A stretch of DNA of 64,000 bases from Saccharomycopsis fibuligera x Saccharomycopsis cf. fibuligera (lineage: Eukaryota; Ascomycota; Saccharomycetes; Ascoideales; Saccharomycopsidaceae): assembly GCA_001936135.1 (NCBI GenBank), contig CP012813.1, positions 1,302,001 to 1,366,000 of the forward strand. Reading direction: 5' to 3'. The notes below the pieces were generated by a model, which saw nothing but the letters and a program-made list of their open reading frames with translations, was not told the origin of the DNA and did not search any database. Made by a program: the position numbers and the translations under genes. Shown here one piece after another: positions 50,214-60,000 of this stretch. Every line of letters starts with the position of its first letter. The first letter of the stretch is position 1.

Positions 50214-50798
50214 CTATTTTCCTTCGATAATATTAGTAAGGCCTTCCTGGACCTTCAAAGTCTCTTCGTCAACTTTTAACTGTGAAATTTTTTCCTGGTT
50301 CTCAGCACCTCCAAGATATTCTTTCATGCGCTTGCCAAAATCTTTAACACTACTAATGTCCCAGACCCAAGCAGTACCGAAAATGAACATTGAAAACGAG
50401 CTTCCAGCAAGCACTGAGGCGTAACCAATGGCAGCCATGGCCTCTTGTTTTTTAGAAAACGGTGGGGGAATATGGTTTGCTTGGAACAAGTTGGGTATAT
50501 CTAGAAAACTGTTAGCATTAAAAACATTTTACGAATAAAACTTCAGGTAATATTGTGTCCTAAATAACGATAAGGTCGGGCAAAGCAAACCCAACAATGT
50601 AAAGAGCTATTAGCTAAATGTCGTATACTTACATCTTCTGGATTGGACGCCTTTAAACACAAATCTTGAACAAATCAAAGTAGCAAATGTGGCGGCATAA
50701 AATCTGATCATCTGCTTTCTACGTCTCTGCTTGTAATCCTGGGAAGCATTAGACATAAACTTCGTAGTTATTATAGACTGGTCCTTGTGCTCTGACAT
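50214..50798 (-). CDS. AIM11: Aim11-like mitochondrial protein, two exons
   Basis: 150 residues from exons 50633-50798 and 50214-50500. Exon 1 codes a hydrophilic start, YKQRRRKQMIRFYAATFATL (first membrane segment) and FVFKGVQSRR; the codon split by the intron yields Tyr, giving RRYIPNLFQANHIPPPFSKK, the conserved Aim11/Gep8 segment. The second membrane segment, GYASVLAGSSFSMFIFGTAW, and VWDISSVKDFGKRMKEYLGG follow. Role: AIM11 (altered inheritance of mitochondria) deletion affects mitochondrial genome maintenance in S. cerevisiae; the biochemical function is unknown. Exon 2 has no ATG upstream of the conserved block, so the spliced model is needed. Confidence 0.85.
50501..50632 (-). other. 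Intron of AIM11 (132 nt)
   Basis: Minus-strand GTAAGT donor beginning at 50632, GCTAAC branch near 50515, TTCTAG acceptor ending at 50501; interrupts a Tyr codon. Confidence 0.82.
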
Positions 50799-51108
50799 TG
50801 TAAACGGTATTAATACTGTGATAGAAACTGAGTAATTCTGTTCTGGTATCAGGTCTTCTCAAGAAACGTCATTTCTGCTTGCAATGAGTATGAAATTTTT
50901 GTTAATTTTGTCTTTTTTGTATTTTCTCCAGATTATTTCACGTGACGTTCTCATTCCGACAATATTGCAATTGGTGCGGTTTCTAATGGCGGTGATGGCC
51001 CCTTGCTGTGCCCACAGGTGTCAAGAAACCAATATTGCAACTACACAGATAAAATATATATTCCTTTTGCATTTTACAGCATATCGATAAAAATTCATAA
51101 TTAATATA
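50799..51108. promoter_or_regulatory. Divergent promoter AIM11 / CAP2
   Basis: 310 bp. It contains a CACGTGACG sequence near 50940 (E-box/Cbf1-like CACGTG). No gene seen. Confidence 0.45.
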
Positions 51109-51963
51109 ATGTCTGACGAAGCAGTTGACGCATCATTGGATCTTTTGAGAAGACTCGACCCAAAGAACGTGTCTAGGAACTTGACTAACTTGTGCCGTTT
51201 GGTGGATCCAGAATTGGCTGGAGAATTACTATCATCTGTCGACCAACCGTTGCAATATCGCAAGTGTGAAGAGACCGGCAAGAGCTATTTGATTTGCGAC
51301 TACAATAGAGATGGTGATTCTTATAGATCGCCCTGGTCAAACAATTACTACCCTGCATTATCGGAAGAAGATGCTGAGTTGGCCCCAAAGCCATTAAATG
51401 ATTTGCGTGAATTGGAACTTTTCGCCAACGACTCATTTGATATATACAGAGATTTGTACTACGAGGGGGGTATTTCGTCAGTGTACTTGTGGAATACAAA
51501 TGAAGCCGAAGATGAAGACCTCAATGATGTTTCTAATGGCTTCGCAGGCGCTATATTGTTGAAAAAGGACTCAGAAGTGTCAACTTCTGCTTGGGATAGT
51601 ATTCATGTCATCAATGTTGAAAGAACATCAAACCCAGAAGTTTTTAGCTATGTATTGGTTTCAACCATCATTCTTAGTCTAGCTGATAATGATGTTGAGG
51701 AAAAAAGTACCTTGAGCTTGTCTGGTAACTTGACAAGACAAACTGAAAAGAACCTACCAGCAAAGGATTATGTCAGCCATTTGACTAACATTGGTACTTT
51801 GGTGGAGGACACCGAATCAAAACTCAGAAATATGATACAGGAAGTCTACTTTGGTAAAACTAGAGATGTTGTGGGTGACTTGAGAACAATCAATCAAATA
51901 TCTGGTACTAATGATGGGAAACAGCTACACAGTCAAGTTATACAAGGCATTAAGCAACTATAA
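51109..51963 (+). CDS. CAP2: F-actin capping protein beta subunit
   Basis: 284 residues (S. cerevisiae Cap2 287). The N-terminus DASLDLLRRLDPKNVSRNL and LVDPELAGELLSSVDQPL, then CDYNRDGDSYRSPWSNNYYP and LRELELFANDSFDIYRDLYYEGG, are diagnostic of CapZ-beta. The C-terminal part (NIGTLVEDTESKLRNMIQEVYFGKTRD) forms the conserved helix leading to the actin-binding tentacle. Family role: forms a heterodimer with Cap1 that caps barbed ends of actin filaments at cortical patches. Start ATG at 51109, in an A/T-rich context. It lies divergent from AIM11. Confidence 0.96.
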   Translation: MSDEAVDASLDLLRRLDPKNVSRNLTNLCRLVDPELAGELLSSVDQPLQYRKCEETGKSYLICDYNRDGDSYRSPWSNNYYPALSEEDAELAPKPLNDLRELELFANDSFDIYRDLYYEGGISSVYLWNTNEAEDEDLNDVSNGFAGAILLKKDSEVSTSAWDSIHVINVERTSNPEVFSYVLVSTIILSLADNDVEEKSTLSLSGNLTRQTEKNLPAKDYVSHLTNIGTLVEDTESKLRNMIQEVYFGKTRDVVGDLRTINQISGTNDGKQLHSQVIQGIKQL

Positions 51964-52601
51964 TGTTAATGCAGTTTCTGTAACAAACAATTACTTACCG
52001 CAAAGTCTTCATAAAACAACGCTTATATAAACTAACACTCTACTTGTCTTTTCCTCATGGTCTATAATATATAAAAAAAAGTTATCTATAAGTGTTATTA
52101 TTCAAGTCTATATGTATATCGTAGCTTAGTATTGCCCTCGTACTGCACACATTCCGACTGTGGAGCATGTGACCGGATCCTATTTTTTATCTCAGGAGGC
52201 AATTTTTTGCGTTCGGAAAAAAAAAAAAAAATTGTTCTCGATGTATACCAACGACACAAGCGGTGTGAGGTCAATCAGTCAGTCAGCTAGTCAATCAATC
52301 CAAATTTATTTATCAAAAAAGGAACAAAAGGATTATATTATCGTTTCTGATTTTTGATCACTTTTGATTTAGGCTGTGCGTAGCATCATAGATATATATA
52401 CATTATAAGTGTCGTTGTTCTGCCTTGTTTTTGCATTTGAACACACCTTCGTTTGTTTGCACGCCGTCTAGAAAGATCTTTTTAACATCATCACAGCTTA
52501 GAGAGTCATTTTACTACTCAAGAGTTTTTAGCTTATCATTATTATTATTTTCATCATCGTTCACCACTTCAGGAAATAAGAATTTCAAGAAAGAAACAAA
52601 A
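51964..52601. promoter_or_regulatory. Intergenic region CAP2 / CKA2
   Basis: About 640 bp. CAP2 3' flank with TATATATAAA near 52064, a poly(A) run at about 52217-52231, (CAGT)n-like GTCAGTCAGC near 52276-52290 and a TATATATA element at 52392-52400 about 200 bp before the CKA2 ATG. The frame upstream of that ATG (from 52425) has no other ATG near its start and is treated as leader. Confidence 0.5.
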
Positions 52602-53612
52602 ATGGCCAATGGGAAAGAAGTATCTTTTGTATCCAAAGTGTACGCGGATGCAAATCAAAGCAAACCACAATCATACTGGGATTATGATAACGTCAGCATA
52701 GTTTGGAGATCTCAAGAAAAATATGAGATTGTCAAGAAAATAGGGCGTGGTAAATACTCCGAAGTTTTTGAAGGTGTGGAGTTGCCATATGGTAGAAAAG
52801 TTGTCATAAAGGTTTTGAAACCAGTTAAGAGAAAGAAGATCAAACGTGAAATCAAAATTTTACAAAACTTAATCAGTGGTCCAAATATTATCGACTTAAT
52901 TGATGTTGTTAGAGACCAAATATCAAAGACTCCAGCTTTAATCTTTGAACAAGTCAATAATATTGATTTTAGAACTCTTTATCCACAGTTTACTGATTTC
53001 GATATAAGATTTTACATGTACGAGTTGTTGAAAGCATTGGATTACTCTCATTCCATGGGTATAATGCATAGGGATGTGAAACCTCATAATGTGATGATTG
53101 ACCATGAAAACAAAAAATTAAGATTAATTGATTGGGGGCTTGCTGAGTTTTATCATCCAGGAACGGAATACAACGTGAGAGTTGCCTCAAGATACTTTAA
53201 AGGGCCTGAATTATTGGTGGACTTCAGATACTACGATTACTCTCTTGATCTCTGGTCTTATGGCGCAATGTTGGCAGCCATGATATTCAAAAGAGAACCA
53301 TTTTTTCATGGGAAATCCAATACTGATCAATTGGTTCAAATTGTCAGAGTGTTAGGTACCGATGATTTGGAAAGATACTTGCAAAAATATCAGATCTCAT
53401 TAGGGGCTGAATACGAAGATTTAGGCACATATACAAGAAGACCATGGGCAAGATTTGTGAACGCTAATAACAAACCATTTGTGTCACCAGAAGCTATTGA
53501 TTTCATTGATAATTTGCTACGCTATGATCATCAAGAGAGATTGACCGCAAAAGAAGCAATGGAGCATGATTACTTCAAGCCAGTTCGTGAATTTCACGCA
53601 AAAAAGAAGTAA
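52602..53612 (+). CDS. CKA2: Casein kinase 2 catalytic alpha subunit
   Basis: 336 residues from ATG 52602 ([20 protein letters not shown]). Kinase domain with Gly-rich loop [11 protein letters not shown] near 48-58, ATP lysine K70 (VVIKVLKP), the CK2-specific basic cluster [11 protein letters not shown] near 74-83, catalytic HRDVKPHNV (Asp near 158), DWG instead of DFG (Asp near 177), and [24 protein letters not shown]. The short spacer lengths match CK2-alpha. Family role: acidophilic Ser/Thr kinase, with regulatory Ckb1/Ckb2 subunits; it acts in growth, ribosome biogenesis (including the Utp22-Rrp7 UTP-C complex) and polarity. Cka1 versus Cka2 cannot be separated with certainty by eye; CKA2 is preferred but tentative. 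Confidence 0.9.
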   Translation: MANGKEVSFVSKVYADANQSKPQSYWDYDNVSIVWRSQEKYEIVKKIGRGKYSEVFEGVELPYGRKVVIKVLKPVKRKKIKREIKILQNLISGPNIIDLIDVVRDQISKTPALIFEQVNNIDFRTLYPQFTDFDIRFYMYELLKALDYSHSMGIMHRDVKPHNVMIDHENKKLRLIDWGLAEFYHPGTEYNVRVASRYFKGPELLVDFRYYDYSLDLWSYGAMLAAMIFKREPFFHGKSNTDQLVQIVRVLGTDDLERYLQKYQISLGAEYEDLGTYTRRPWARFVNANNKPFVSPEAIDFIDNLLRYDHQERLTAKEAMEHDYFKPVREFHAKKK

Positions 53613-54325
53613 TATCTGTTGGCGTTGTTTTTCTTTGAATGAGCTGTAAATGAGGACAGTAGTGGTGTTATTTATATAGATGTTTAAAAGTATAAAGACG
53701 AACAGAAAGATTTTTTTTCGACTATTGTTTGGTTTGAATTATCATATTTTTCCATTCCAATATTGGTGTTCATATGACAGATTCAAAATTCCTGCTTGCA
53801 TGCTGGCTTGTTTGGATTTTTCAATTCAACAACCATTGGTTTTATATTATATTCGCTAATATCTTCACTCGGATCCAACCCTTACCAAAACTCCACTAAT
53901 GCCTTGTACCGTACTCCTATTTATATCTAATTCTTCTTTTATCTTCTTGTTTGTTTCCGTTTTTTTTATTTTATTTGACGTTCCTTGTCATATCATGTCC
54001 TCTGTTTGATGTTTCTGCTCTTTTCCAATTATTTTTCTTTTTTCCATCTCTTTTGATCTTTCTTATCTTATATTGCAAAAGCAGTTTTCCGTCAAATAAA
54101 TTTTTTTCTACTTTGCTCTTAATTCAACCTGCTTTTCCTTTGATATGCTAATACTGAAACCTTTAATTAACAATTTTCCCTCATGTTTTCAAAGGAACAT
54201 AGGTAAGATCTACTAGACTTATATTGATTAATGGTGTTATTCAAATTTATCTTTTTTTCTAAACGGGCCAGAAAGTTGAAGCTTTCAGTAAAGCTTTCTG
54301 ATGAGGCTAAAGCTGTTAATGTTAG
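53613..54325. other. Convergent 3' intergenic region CKA2 / unrecognised gene
   Basis: About 710 bp, T-rich on the plus strand. A short frame at 54231-54404 (57 codons) overlaps the antisense end of the next gene and is not called. A CAGAAAG / CTTTCTG inverted repeat lies at about 54270-54300, around the end of the minus-strand gene, and may be a 3'-end structure. Confidence 0.5.
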
Positions 54326-56177
54326 TTACACCAACTTATCCAACACCTTAGAAGACAACAACCCATTCCAATCAATAGAATTAAACTCAATTAGCAAATC
54401 ATGATCCCCGTAGACTAAAAAATAGGACATGAGTTTTTTTTTTGTAGTTTTTAGGCCTTTTCCAATTGCTTTTGATTTTAGCTGTTGCTGTTGCTGTTGC
54501 TGCTTCTGCAGAGGTTGTAATAGCTGTTGTGGTGGTGGCAGCGGCGTCTGCAATGTGGATGACGTACATTGTTGAAAATTTTCGCTATTTATAAATATCT
54601 TCACTAAGACTTTCAACAACTTTAATAAAAACAAGATCGATACCCGAAATGCATAAAGACAATTGTCAATGGTGCCAAAGGTGTTAACGTTGGTGCCCGG
54701 TTTACCCGAACCGGCACTGGCCAAGTTTGTCAACTTCCAAAAAAAATGTTTATATTTGACATCATTTAGGTTATACTGTGCATGAAACGTTCTGTAAACT
54801 TTATGAAATGTTTTAAATTTGTATTTTTTTAAAGTTTTTTGCTTCTCAGTCTGAGGCCGCTTGTTAAGCAAGATTAAAATCATATTTTCGATTCTAATGC
54901 AGTTATCGATAAAGATTTGTAATAACGATGCACTACATCCTTCAGTTCCAGTATGGATTCCACTGCTAGTGCCAATGTGAGATTCTGTTTCGTTCCTTGT
55001 AGCTGAGATCAAAAAGCTCTTATACACACTAAGCAACACATTTAATTTTATGGTAGTTGCCCTATCATGAAAAATGGAGCTAGTCTTGAGGTTTGCTGGT
55101 GATGACGTCGATACAGACCGACTAAAATCCTTCTGTTTCAAGCATGCCAATTGCGCATTGAAAAACACTTCATCAATCTGCTTGTAAATTTTTCTCCCGT
55201 TGAAATGAAACCTAAACGCATAATTATCAAAGTTAACTTCATTGAAAAATCCAATAAGAAAGTTGCTAAAAATTTTCAACAATTTGTAATTCTTATCCAC
55301 CACTGAACCACTATAAACAAATTTGTCACCAGTGTATGCATCAACATTTGAACAATATTCATTAACTAAGATCGGATTGCCATTCAAGAACTCAAAAAGC
55401 TTGAGTAGTTGAAACAATTTAGCGCTGTTTAGTTGATGCTTTATGGTCTCTTTAAGCTCAGAGTCCTCAAATGTAACTATTGATCCATAATCATTATATG
55501 AAATCCCTAGCATCTGTAATGCATCTTTAAATTTCTTGATGCAGCTAATGTTGTTATTGAACCTGTTCCCACTTTGGTCGTAATCCGTTTTAGTGGCAAC
55601 TTTAGCGTGTCCTTTTTTAGATGTTTGGCCCTTCCTACTTTCATCTTCATTTTGACTATCATGATGATGTTGAAAATGATTATGGCTAGATTTCGAGGCA
55701 CATGCGTTTGAAATTGGGTGTTGCATTACAGGTCCAACTTCTAGGATGGAAGGCGCAGCAGCATAGTCGTCATTATTCGCGGCATCTTTGGTAGCGGCCC
55801 TGTTCTCGTTGACGGATTGAATGGATTCTGGAGTGCATGACCTTTCTGGGCCAGTATCACTAGAAATTGCACTAGTAGTTATATGTTTGGGCTTAGATGG
55901 TTTGAAATCAGATTTGGTCTCAGATCTGCGATCTGTGGGCGCTAAAACAAGTTAGTTAGCAGTTAGTCAGTAAATTAGTGAATTCACCTTAAACAAAAAT
56001 ACAACCCAAAATACATTAACCTTATCAAGTACGATTCAAATGGTCATATTTTAGAAATCGTAGTTTTTGGTATTGTGTGAATCAAGTCAATTGAGGCTGA
56101 AACTTACACTCATGGCACCCAGCAGCATCTTGCGGTGGTGGTATGGCATTTTCTTTTAGCTTTATGATCACTAATGA
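54326..56177 (-). CDS. Unrecognised protein, at least two exons, 5' end unresolved
   Basis: The main frame has an ATG at 55726 (MQHPISNACASKSSHN) and 466 residues. The same frame stays open for 72 further codons with no ATG, up to a TTTTAG acceptor (exon start 55941). Upstream, 56108-56177 is open in the matching phase and ends at a GTAAGT donor, giving LKENAIPPPQDAAGCHE joined to SPTDRRSETKS. So the true protein is probably longer, with its first exon in 56180-57000 (not found). The conserved-looking core is at about residues 65-210 of the 466-residue form (FKDALQMLGISYNDYGS, FQLLKLFEFLNGNPILVNEY), then helical Leu/Lys-rich segments and a Gln-rich tract. No domain recognised. A nuclear or regulatory protein is possible; no function is claimed. 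Confidence 0.6.
55942..56107 (-). other. Probable intron in the unrecognised gene (166 nt)
   Basis: Minus-strand GTAAGT donor beginning at 56107, several CTAAC branch candidates near 55950-55968, TTTTAG acceptor ending at 55942; joins two open segments in phase 1. Confidence 0.6.
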
Positions 56178-57081
56178 CTATAGAGCAACAGCAACATATG
56201 TCAGTAAAACTTAGCACATTGACATATTATTGTAACATCATCAAAGCCAAAGCTGAGATTGCAGAAACAAATGAATTAAAAAAAAAATAAAATAAAAAAA
56301 AAAAAAAAGATAAGCAGTAGCGCATCGGGCGATGCCCATGCTAGTATGATATACATGCAATTATGAGAAATATCTTTGGTTTTATGGATTCTGAGATCTG
56401 CAGTGCTGATGTCACCTTGGTTGATGTCATCCCGAGTACTGTTTAAATAGCGCAAAGTTATTAAATATATAAACTGACATATAAGCGCCAAAAAGAACAT
56501 TCAAAAAGGATGTGTTGAGAAGAAGAAAAACAGAGCGCTTAGAAGAAGGACAACGCGTTTCCTCATGTTGACAATCTTTACTAATTACACTCTGCATTGA
56601 AAAAATCATGCTAATTTCATTCTGCATAATCAATCTTCAAACCTCCTAATATACAAACTAATAAAACAGAAAACATTAAAAAACCATACCATCTCTTTCA
56701 AAATCAAAAAACAAAATCATAAAAAGTATGGACAAAAACAAATAAAGCAAAATAAACATGACAAAAGAAATTTATCAATTCCACTTATAGTCAACAGCGG
56801 AACAAGTAATAATGGAATAAAACCAATGATGATGATGATAATAGAAATCACAATAACAAAGCGCAGCAAATGCAATATATCACAATAATTTGATTTAAAG
56901 AAAAAAAAAATAGGGTAAGAAAAAAGCTTTAAAAAGGCATTTCTAAGAAAAAATAACGGAGAAAAAAATTGGCTAATTAACAACCAAATTAAACATCAAA
57001 AACCGAAAACGCAATATGAAAACAAAAAATTATTGATAATCAAAGTGAATGGAAAGAACTAAACTAAATCATGACTGAGTG
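56178..57081. other. Region upstream of the unrecognised gene, 3' of the bZIP gene
   Basis: About 900 bp, AT-rich, with a poly(A)-rich stretch at 56277-56309 and A runs near 56900. It should contain the missing first exon(s) and promoter of the gene at 54326-56177 and the 3' UTR of the bZIP gene. A CTATAG acceptor-like site abuts exon 56177; a matching donor was not identified. Confidence 0.4.
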
Positions 57082-58521
57082 CTATGATTTTTGCTTTTTG
57101 ACATCCGCATCATCTCTTTCTTTTTCATCCAATTTCAAAAAATCTTCCAATATATCAATTGATAAGGAAGAGCCGTTACAATTCTTCATATGATTTCTCA
57201 TAACGTCTTTGACTTTACTAAGAGTATTTTCCAAGTACGCTACTCTTTGCTTGAGCTTTTCATTTTCAATAGAAGCTTTTTCTGCATCAACTTGTAGTTG
57301 TTGCTGTGCAACTTTTTTCTTTTGACGACATTTGGAAGCAGCAACTCTGTTTCTTTCCAAAAGTCTTGCTCTTTTCCATGCGGCAGTGCCAGGCATAGGT
57401 CCACTATTTTGATTAATTATAACATGAGGATGCATTTGAGGTATGCCATTGGGTTGAATAATGTTATTTTGAGGTGAAAGCACATTAGGGGCAGACATTA
57501 TAGAAGTCGCCTGCTGAAAACCACCTGGGTTTGTAACATTTGACAAATTTTGCAAGTTAGGTACCACGGTAGTATTTACTTGCGGCTGTGGTTGTGTTTG
57601 AAGCAGTGTTTGTGCTGATGCTGGCGGCTGTTGTTGTTGTTGTTGCACATTAGGCTGCGGCACTGCCCCATTAAATGATTGACCATAAGGATAAGCTGAG
57701 GCAGCATCGCTTCCGCTACCTGTCACTGAAGACTGGAACAGTGTCTGAGAGCCATCAACTTCATCATTTGTTTCTCCGTGAAATTCTATCAATTGTCCAA
57801 TTTGACCGTTAGAAATAGACACTCTTCTTCTGCGAAAACCAAATACATCTGGTTCGTAGATTGGCGGATTAGTAATTGGAAAGTTCTCGATATCTAAAAA
57901 TGGATTATTGTAATTTAAATTTGGGTTAGTCACTGCCACAGCTAGCTGACTACCATCAGCCAGATTTACTATAGCAGCTTGAGTAGGATCGGCTGAATTG
58001 GTGGTGGTTGTAGTTGTTGTTGTATTATTATTGTTCATATTAGGTTGAGGTTGTCCGTTGATGTTTGGTCCGTATGTAGTACCGTTAGCGGATAGGTTGC
58101 TGAAAAACGAGCTTATGGTGGCGTTATCAGGCAAACTCACTTGGATCTGGGACTGTAGAGCCTGATTCTGTTTTTGTAGTTCAATATTTAGCTGTTGATG
58201 CTGTTGGTGCTGTTGATTCCGTTGATGCTGTTGATGCTGTTGATGCTGCTGCTGCTGCTGCTGTCTTTGATCTTTCAGTTGTGGCGAGTGTTGTGGCGAG
58301 TGTTGTGGCGAGTGCTGTAGCTGGGCGTGATGGATACTTTGCAACTTCAGGCCGCTTCTAAAAGTTTGTGGTAGAAACTTCTGGTCCGATGAGGAGCTGC
58401 TTGGTTGGGCCTGGTTAAAAGAGGGATTTTGGTTCGCGAGAACAGGTTCGTTCTTGGTCGGACCTATGTAAAGTTTTTCAAAGCCCATGTTCTGGTTGGT
58501 ATTATTCATATTATAAGGCAA
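57082..58521 (-). CDS. RCA1: bZIP transcription factor of the ATF/CREB type (Rca1/Cst6-like)
   Basis: 479 residues. The C-terminal bZIP at about 375-440 has basic region RARLLERNRVAASKCRQKKK and a leucine zipper (LQVDAEKASIENEKLKQRV, then AYLENTLSKV). The ERNRVAASKCRQKKK sequence fits the Cst6/Aca1/Rca1 branch better than Sko1. A second conserved-looking box near 215-245 reads DVFGFRRRRVSISNGQIGQL and contains a PKA-type RRxS site. The rest is Gln/Asn/His-rich, including HSPQ repeats and a His-Gln tract near residues 70-115. Rca1/Cst6 proteins control carbonic anhydrase expression and CO2 response in Candida and Saccharomyces; carrying that role over is inference. The long GC-rich promoter (58522-59000) is consistent with a regulated gene. 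Confidence 0.75.
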   Translation of the reverse strand: MPYNMNNTNQNMGFEKLYIGPTKNEPVLANQNPSFNQAQPSSSSSDQKFLPQTFRSGLKLQSIHHAQLQHSPQHSPQHSPQLKDQRQQQQQQHQQHQQHQRNQQHQQHQQLNIELQKQNQALQSQIQVSLPDNATISSFFSNLSANGTTYGPNINGQPQPNMNNNNTTTTTTTTNSADPTQAAIVNLADGSQLAVAVTNPNLNYNNPFLDIENFPITNPPIYEPDVFGFRRRRVSISNGQIGQLIEFHGETNDEVDGSQTLFQSSVTGSGSDAASAYPYGQSFNGAVPQPNVQQQQQQPPASAQTLLQTQPQPQVNTTVVPNLQNLSNVTNPGGFQQATSIMSAPNVLSPQNNIIQPNGIPQMHPHVIINQNSGPMPGTAAWKRARLLERNRVAASKCRQKKKVAQQQLQVDAEKASIENEKLKQRVAYLENTLSKVKDVMRNHMKNCNGSSLSIDILEDFLKLDEKERDDADVKKQKS

Positions 58522-59531
58522 AGAGATTGCAGAATGTGTGCAAGGACATAAAAGAAGAGAAGCAGGAGAAAAGAGCAGAAGCAGGGAGGAATGTGCGAAG
58601 GCAGAAACAGATATTCACTGACATAAAAATGTAAAGTCTTTCATCATTTGCTGCCACCATTACCTAAGTGGCCGTACATGAGTCGCGCAGATTAGCAATC
58701 CAGGACAAAAGAAACTCAGCAAATTGGGAAAAGAGCTGGGAAAGTCGGCTTCCACATCGAGTCTCGTGCCGCATGTGACCTCGCTATTGTGCTAGCTGTC
58801 ACTGCATCGCCTAGCAGACCGCGCTAACCCGACACTAGCCACAAACGAGTTGAACGACGCCTTTGAGGGGAACAAGCTCCGTGCTGTGGTTGGCCGGATA
58901 AGCTCCCTAATTCTGATTACCCGGATTCAACAGGCCCTCGTTTTTTTCCTTCCCCATTAGTATATACTTATTTTTGCGTATACGCCAATAAGCTATATGT
59001 GGTTGTGAGCACGGTCTACAATGCCGCTGTCAAGGGCCGCAGGAGCCTGGTATAAAGATCTTGAAATCTTTTGCTTACGTCGATATAGCCATGAGTACAA
59101 ATAATCCAGTACCGTTTTTTCTCTGCTGAAGTAGGATATTTTTCCCCGGTGCTATCGGTGCTAGTTTTCTTCTTTTCTTCCTTTCTTCTTTTTTTTTTTT
59201 TTTTTTTTTAGTTATTCTTAATGCACGCATTCAATTCCAATAGAGCATGACTGTTGTGTGACTTTGTGCAGTTCTGCAGCGATGGCCAATATGGACTAAT
59301 AACTGTCAACCGCTTCCTTTTTTGGGAAACATGTTGGGTCTAATTTAATTATCATTCATAAGAAGACTGTGCCGAACTGTGCAAAGACGTGGGTCTCAAA
59401 TAAAAGAATTTTCCAGAAGAGACGTTAATTCAAATTGTGCATATCGGTATGTATCAAGCCTCTCTTATCCTTGCTTAGAACTAATTAATTGCATACAGCT
59501 TGCCTAGGGCACGGTTACCGTTTTTTGGAAT

Positions 59532-59614
59532 ATTGTTTCTCTGAACCTATCAAGCACTTACGGATACTCCGTAAGTGGATACTCCGTAAGTGCTTGATAG
59601 GGACTTGAAACAAT
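59532..59614. repeat. Long foldback (imperfect inverted repeat) with internal direct repeats
   Basis: Arms 59546-59564 and 59583-59601 (19 bp, CCTATCAAGCACTTACGGA and its complement) pair perfectly around 18 nt. Further out, TTGTTTC (59533-59539) pairs with GAAACAA (59607-59613). The loop repeats the motif TACTCCGTAAGTG, so alternative hairpins are possible. Confidence 0.9.
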
Positions 59615-59705
59615 TTGATTTCTGCAAAAATTTGAATCAATGCCTAATTGCTGCGTATTTTACGATATAGTGATAATAAAAATGTATTTGTGACACTGTC
59701 TTTGA

Positions 59706-59939
59706 GCATCGGCTGCCGACTTTCCGAATGGTGAAAACCTCAACAATTATGGTACTGTGGAGAAGTTCGAACTACTTAGTCAAGTATGTTTTATTATTGA
59801 AGAAAAAACTTTTCTTGTCAAAGACAAGACAACCAAAATAGAATATGCATACCCCAGTCTCGCGGGCTTTTGTGTCTTAGAGAGAGATTATGTAATATTT
59901 GTAGTTGATGGTAAAACGTACATGCTATTTCATACGTAG
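59706..59939 (+). pseudogene. Coding-like open frame without a start codon (possible gene relic)
   Basis: Open from after a TGA at 59703-59705 to TAG at 59937-59939, with no ATG near its beginning. The translation looks protein-like, for example VEKFELLSQVCFIIEEKTFL, then KIEYAYPSLAGFCVLERDYV and IFVVDGKTYMLFHT. It overlaps the 5' extension of the dysferlin-domain frame in another phase. It contains CAAGTATGT, a possible splice donor, so it could instead be an exon edge. Not recognised. Confidence 0.25.
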
Positions 59940-60000
59940 AAACAGAAACCTGGTTATAATGTGTGTGTGTGCAAAGCCAAAAACAAGCCTAGAGCCAGCT

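Larger units (their letters stand above)
58522..60000. promoter_or_regulatory. Divergent intergenic region bZIP gene / dysferlin-domain gene
   Basis: About 1.5 kb. GC-rich promoter part next to the bZIP gene (58640-58920), a T run at 59190-59210, an intron-like segment at about 59452-59501 (GTATGT donor, AACTAAT, CATACAG), a long foldback at 59532-59614, and a startless coding-like frame at 59706-59939. The start of the dysferlin-domain gene is uncertain (ATG at 59908, 59959 or 60001). Confidence 0.5.

Noticed and set aside
54231-54404. 57-codon ATG frame overlapping the antisense 3' end of the unrecognised gene
   Set aside because: Half of it is antisense to coding DNA and it lacks a recognisable motif; a splice-like GGTAAG nearby lacks a good branch site.
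56276-56633. Two overlapping minus-strand frames as first exon of the unrecognised gene
   Set aside because: Neither ends at a good donor in the phase required by the exon at 56177; left unresolved rather than joined.
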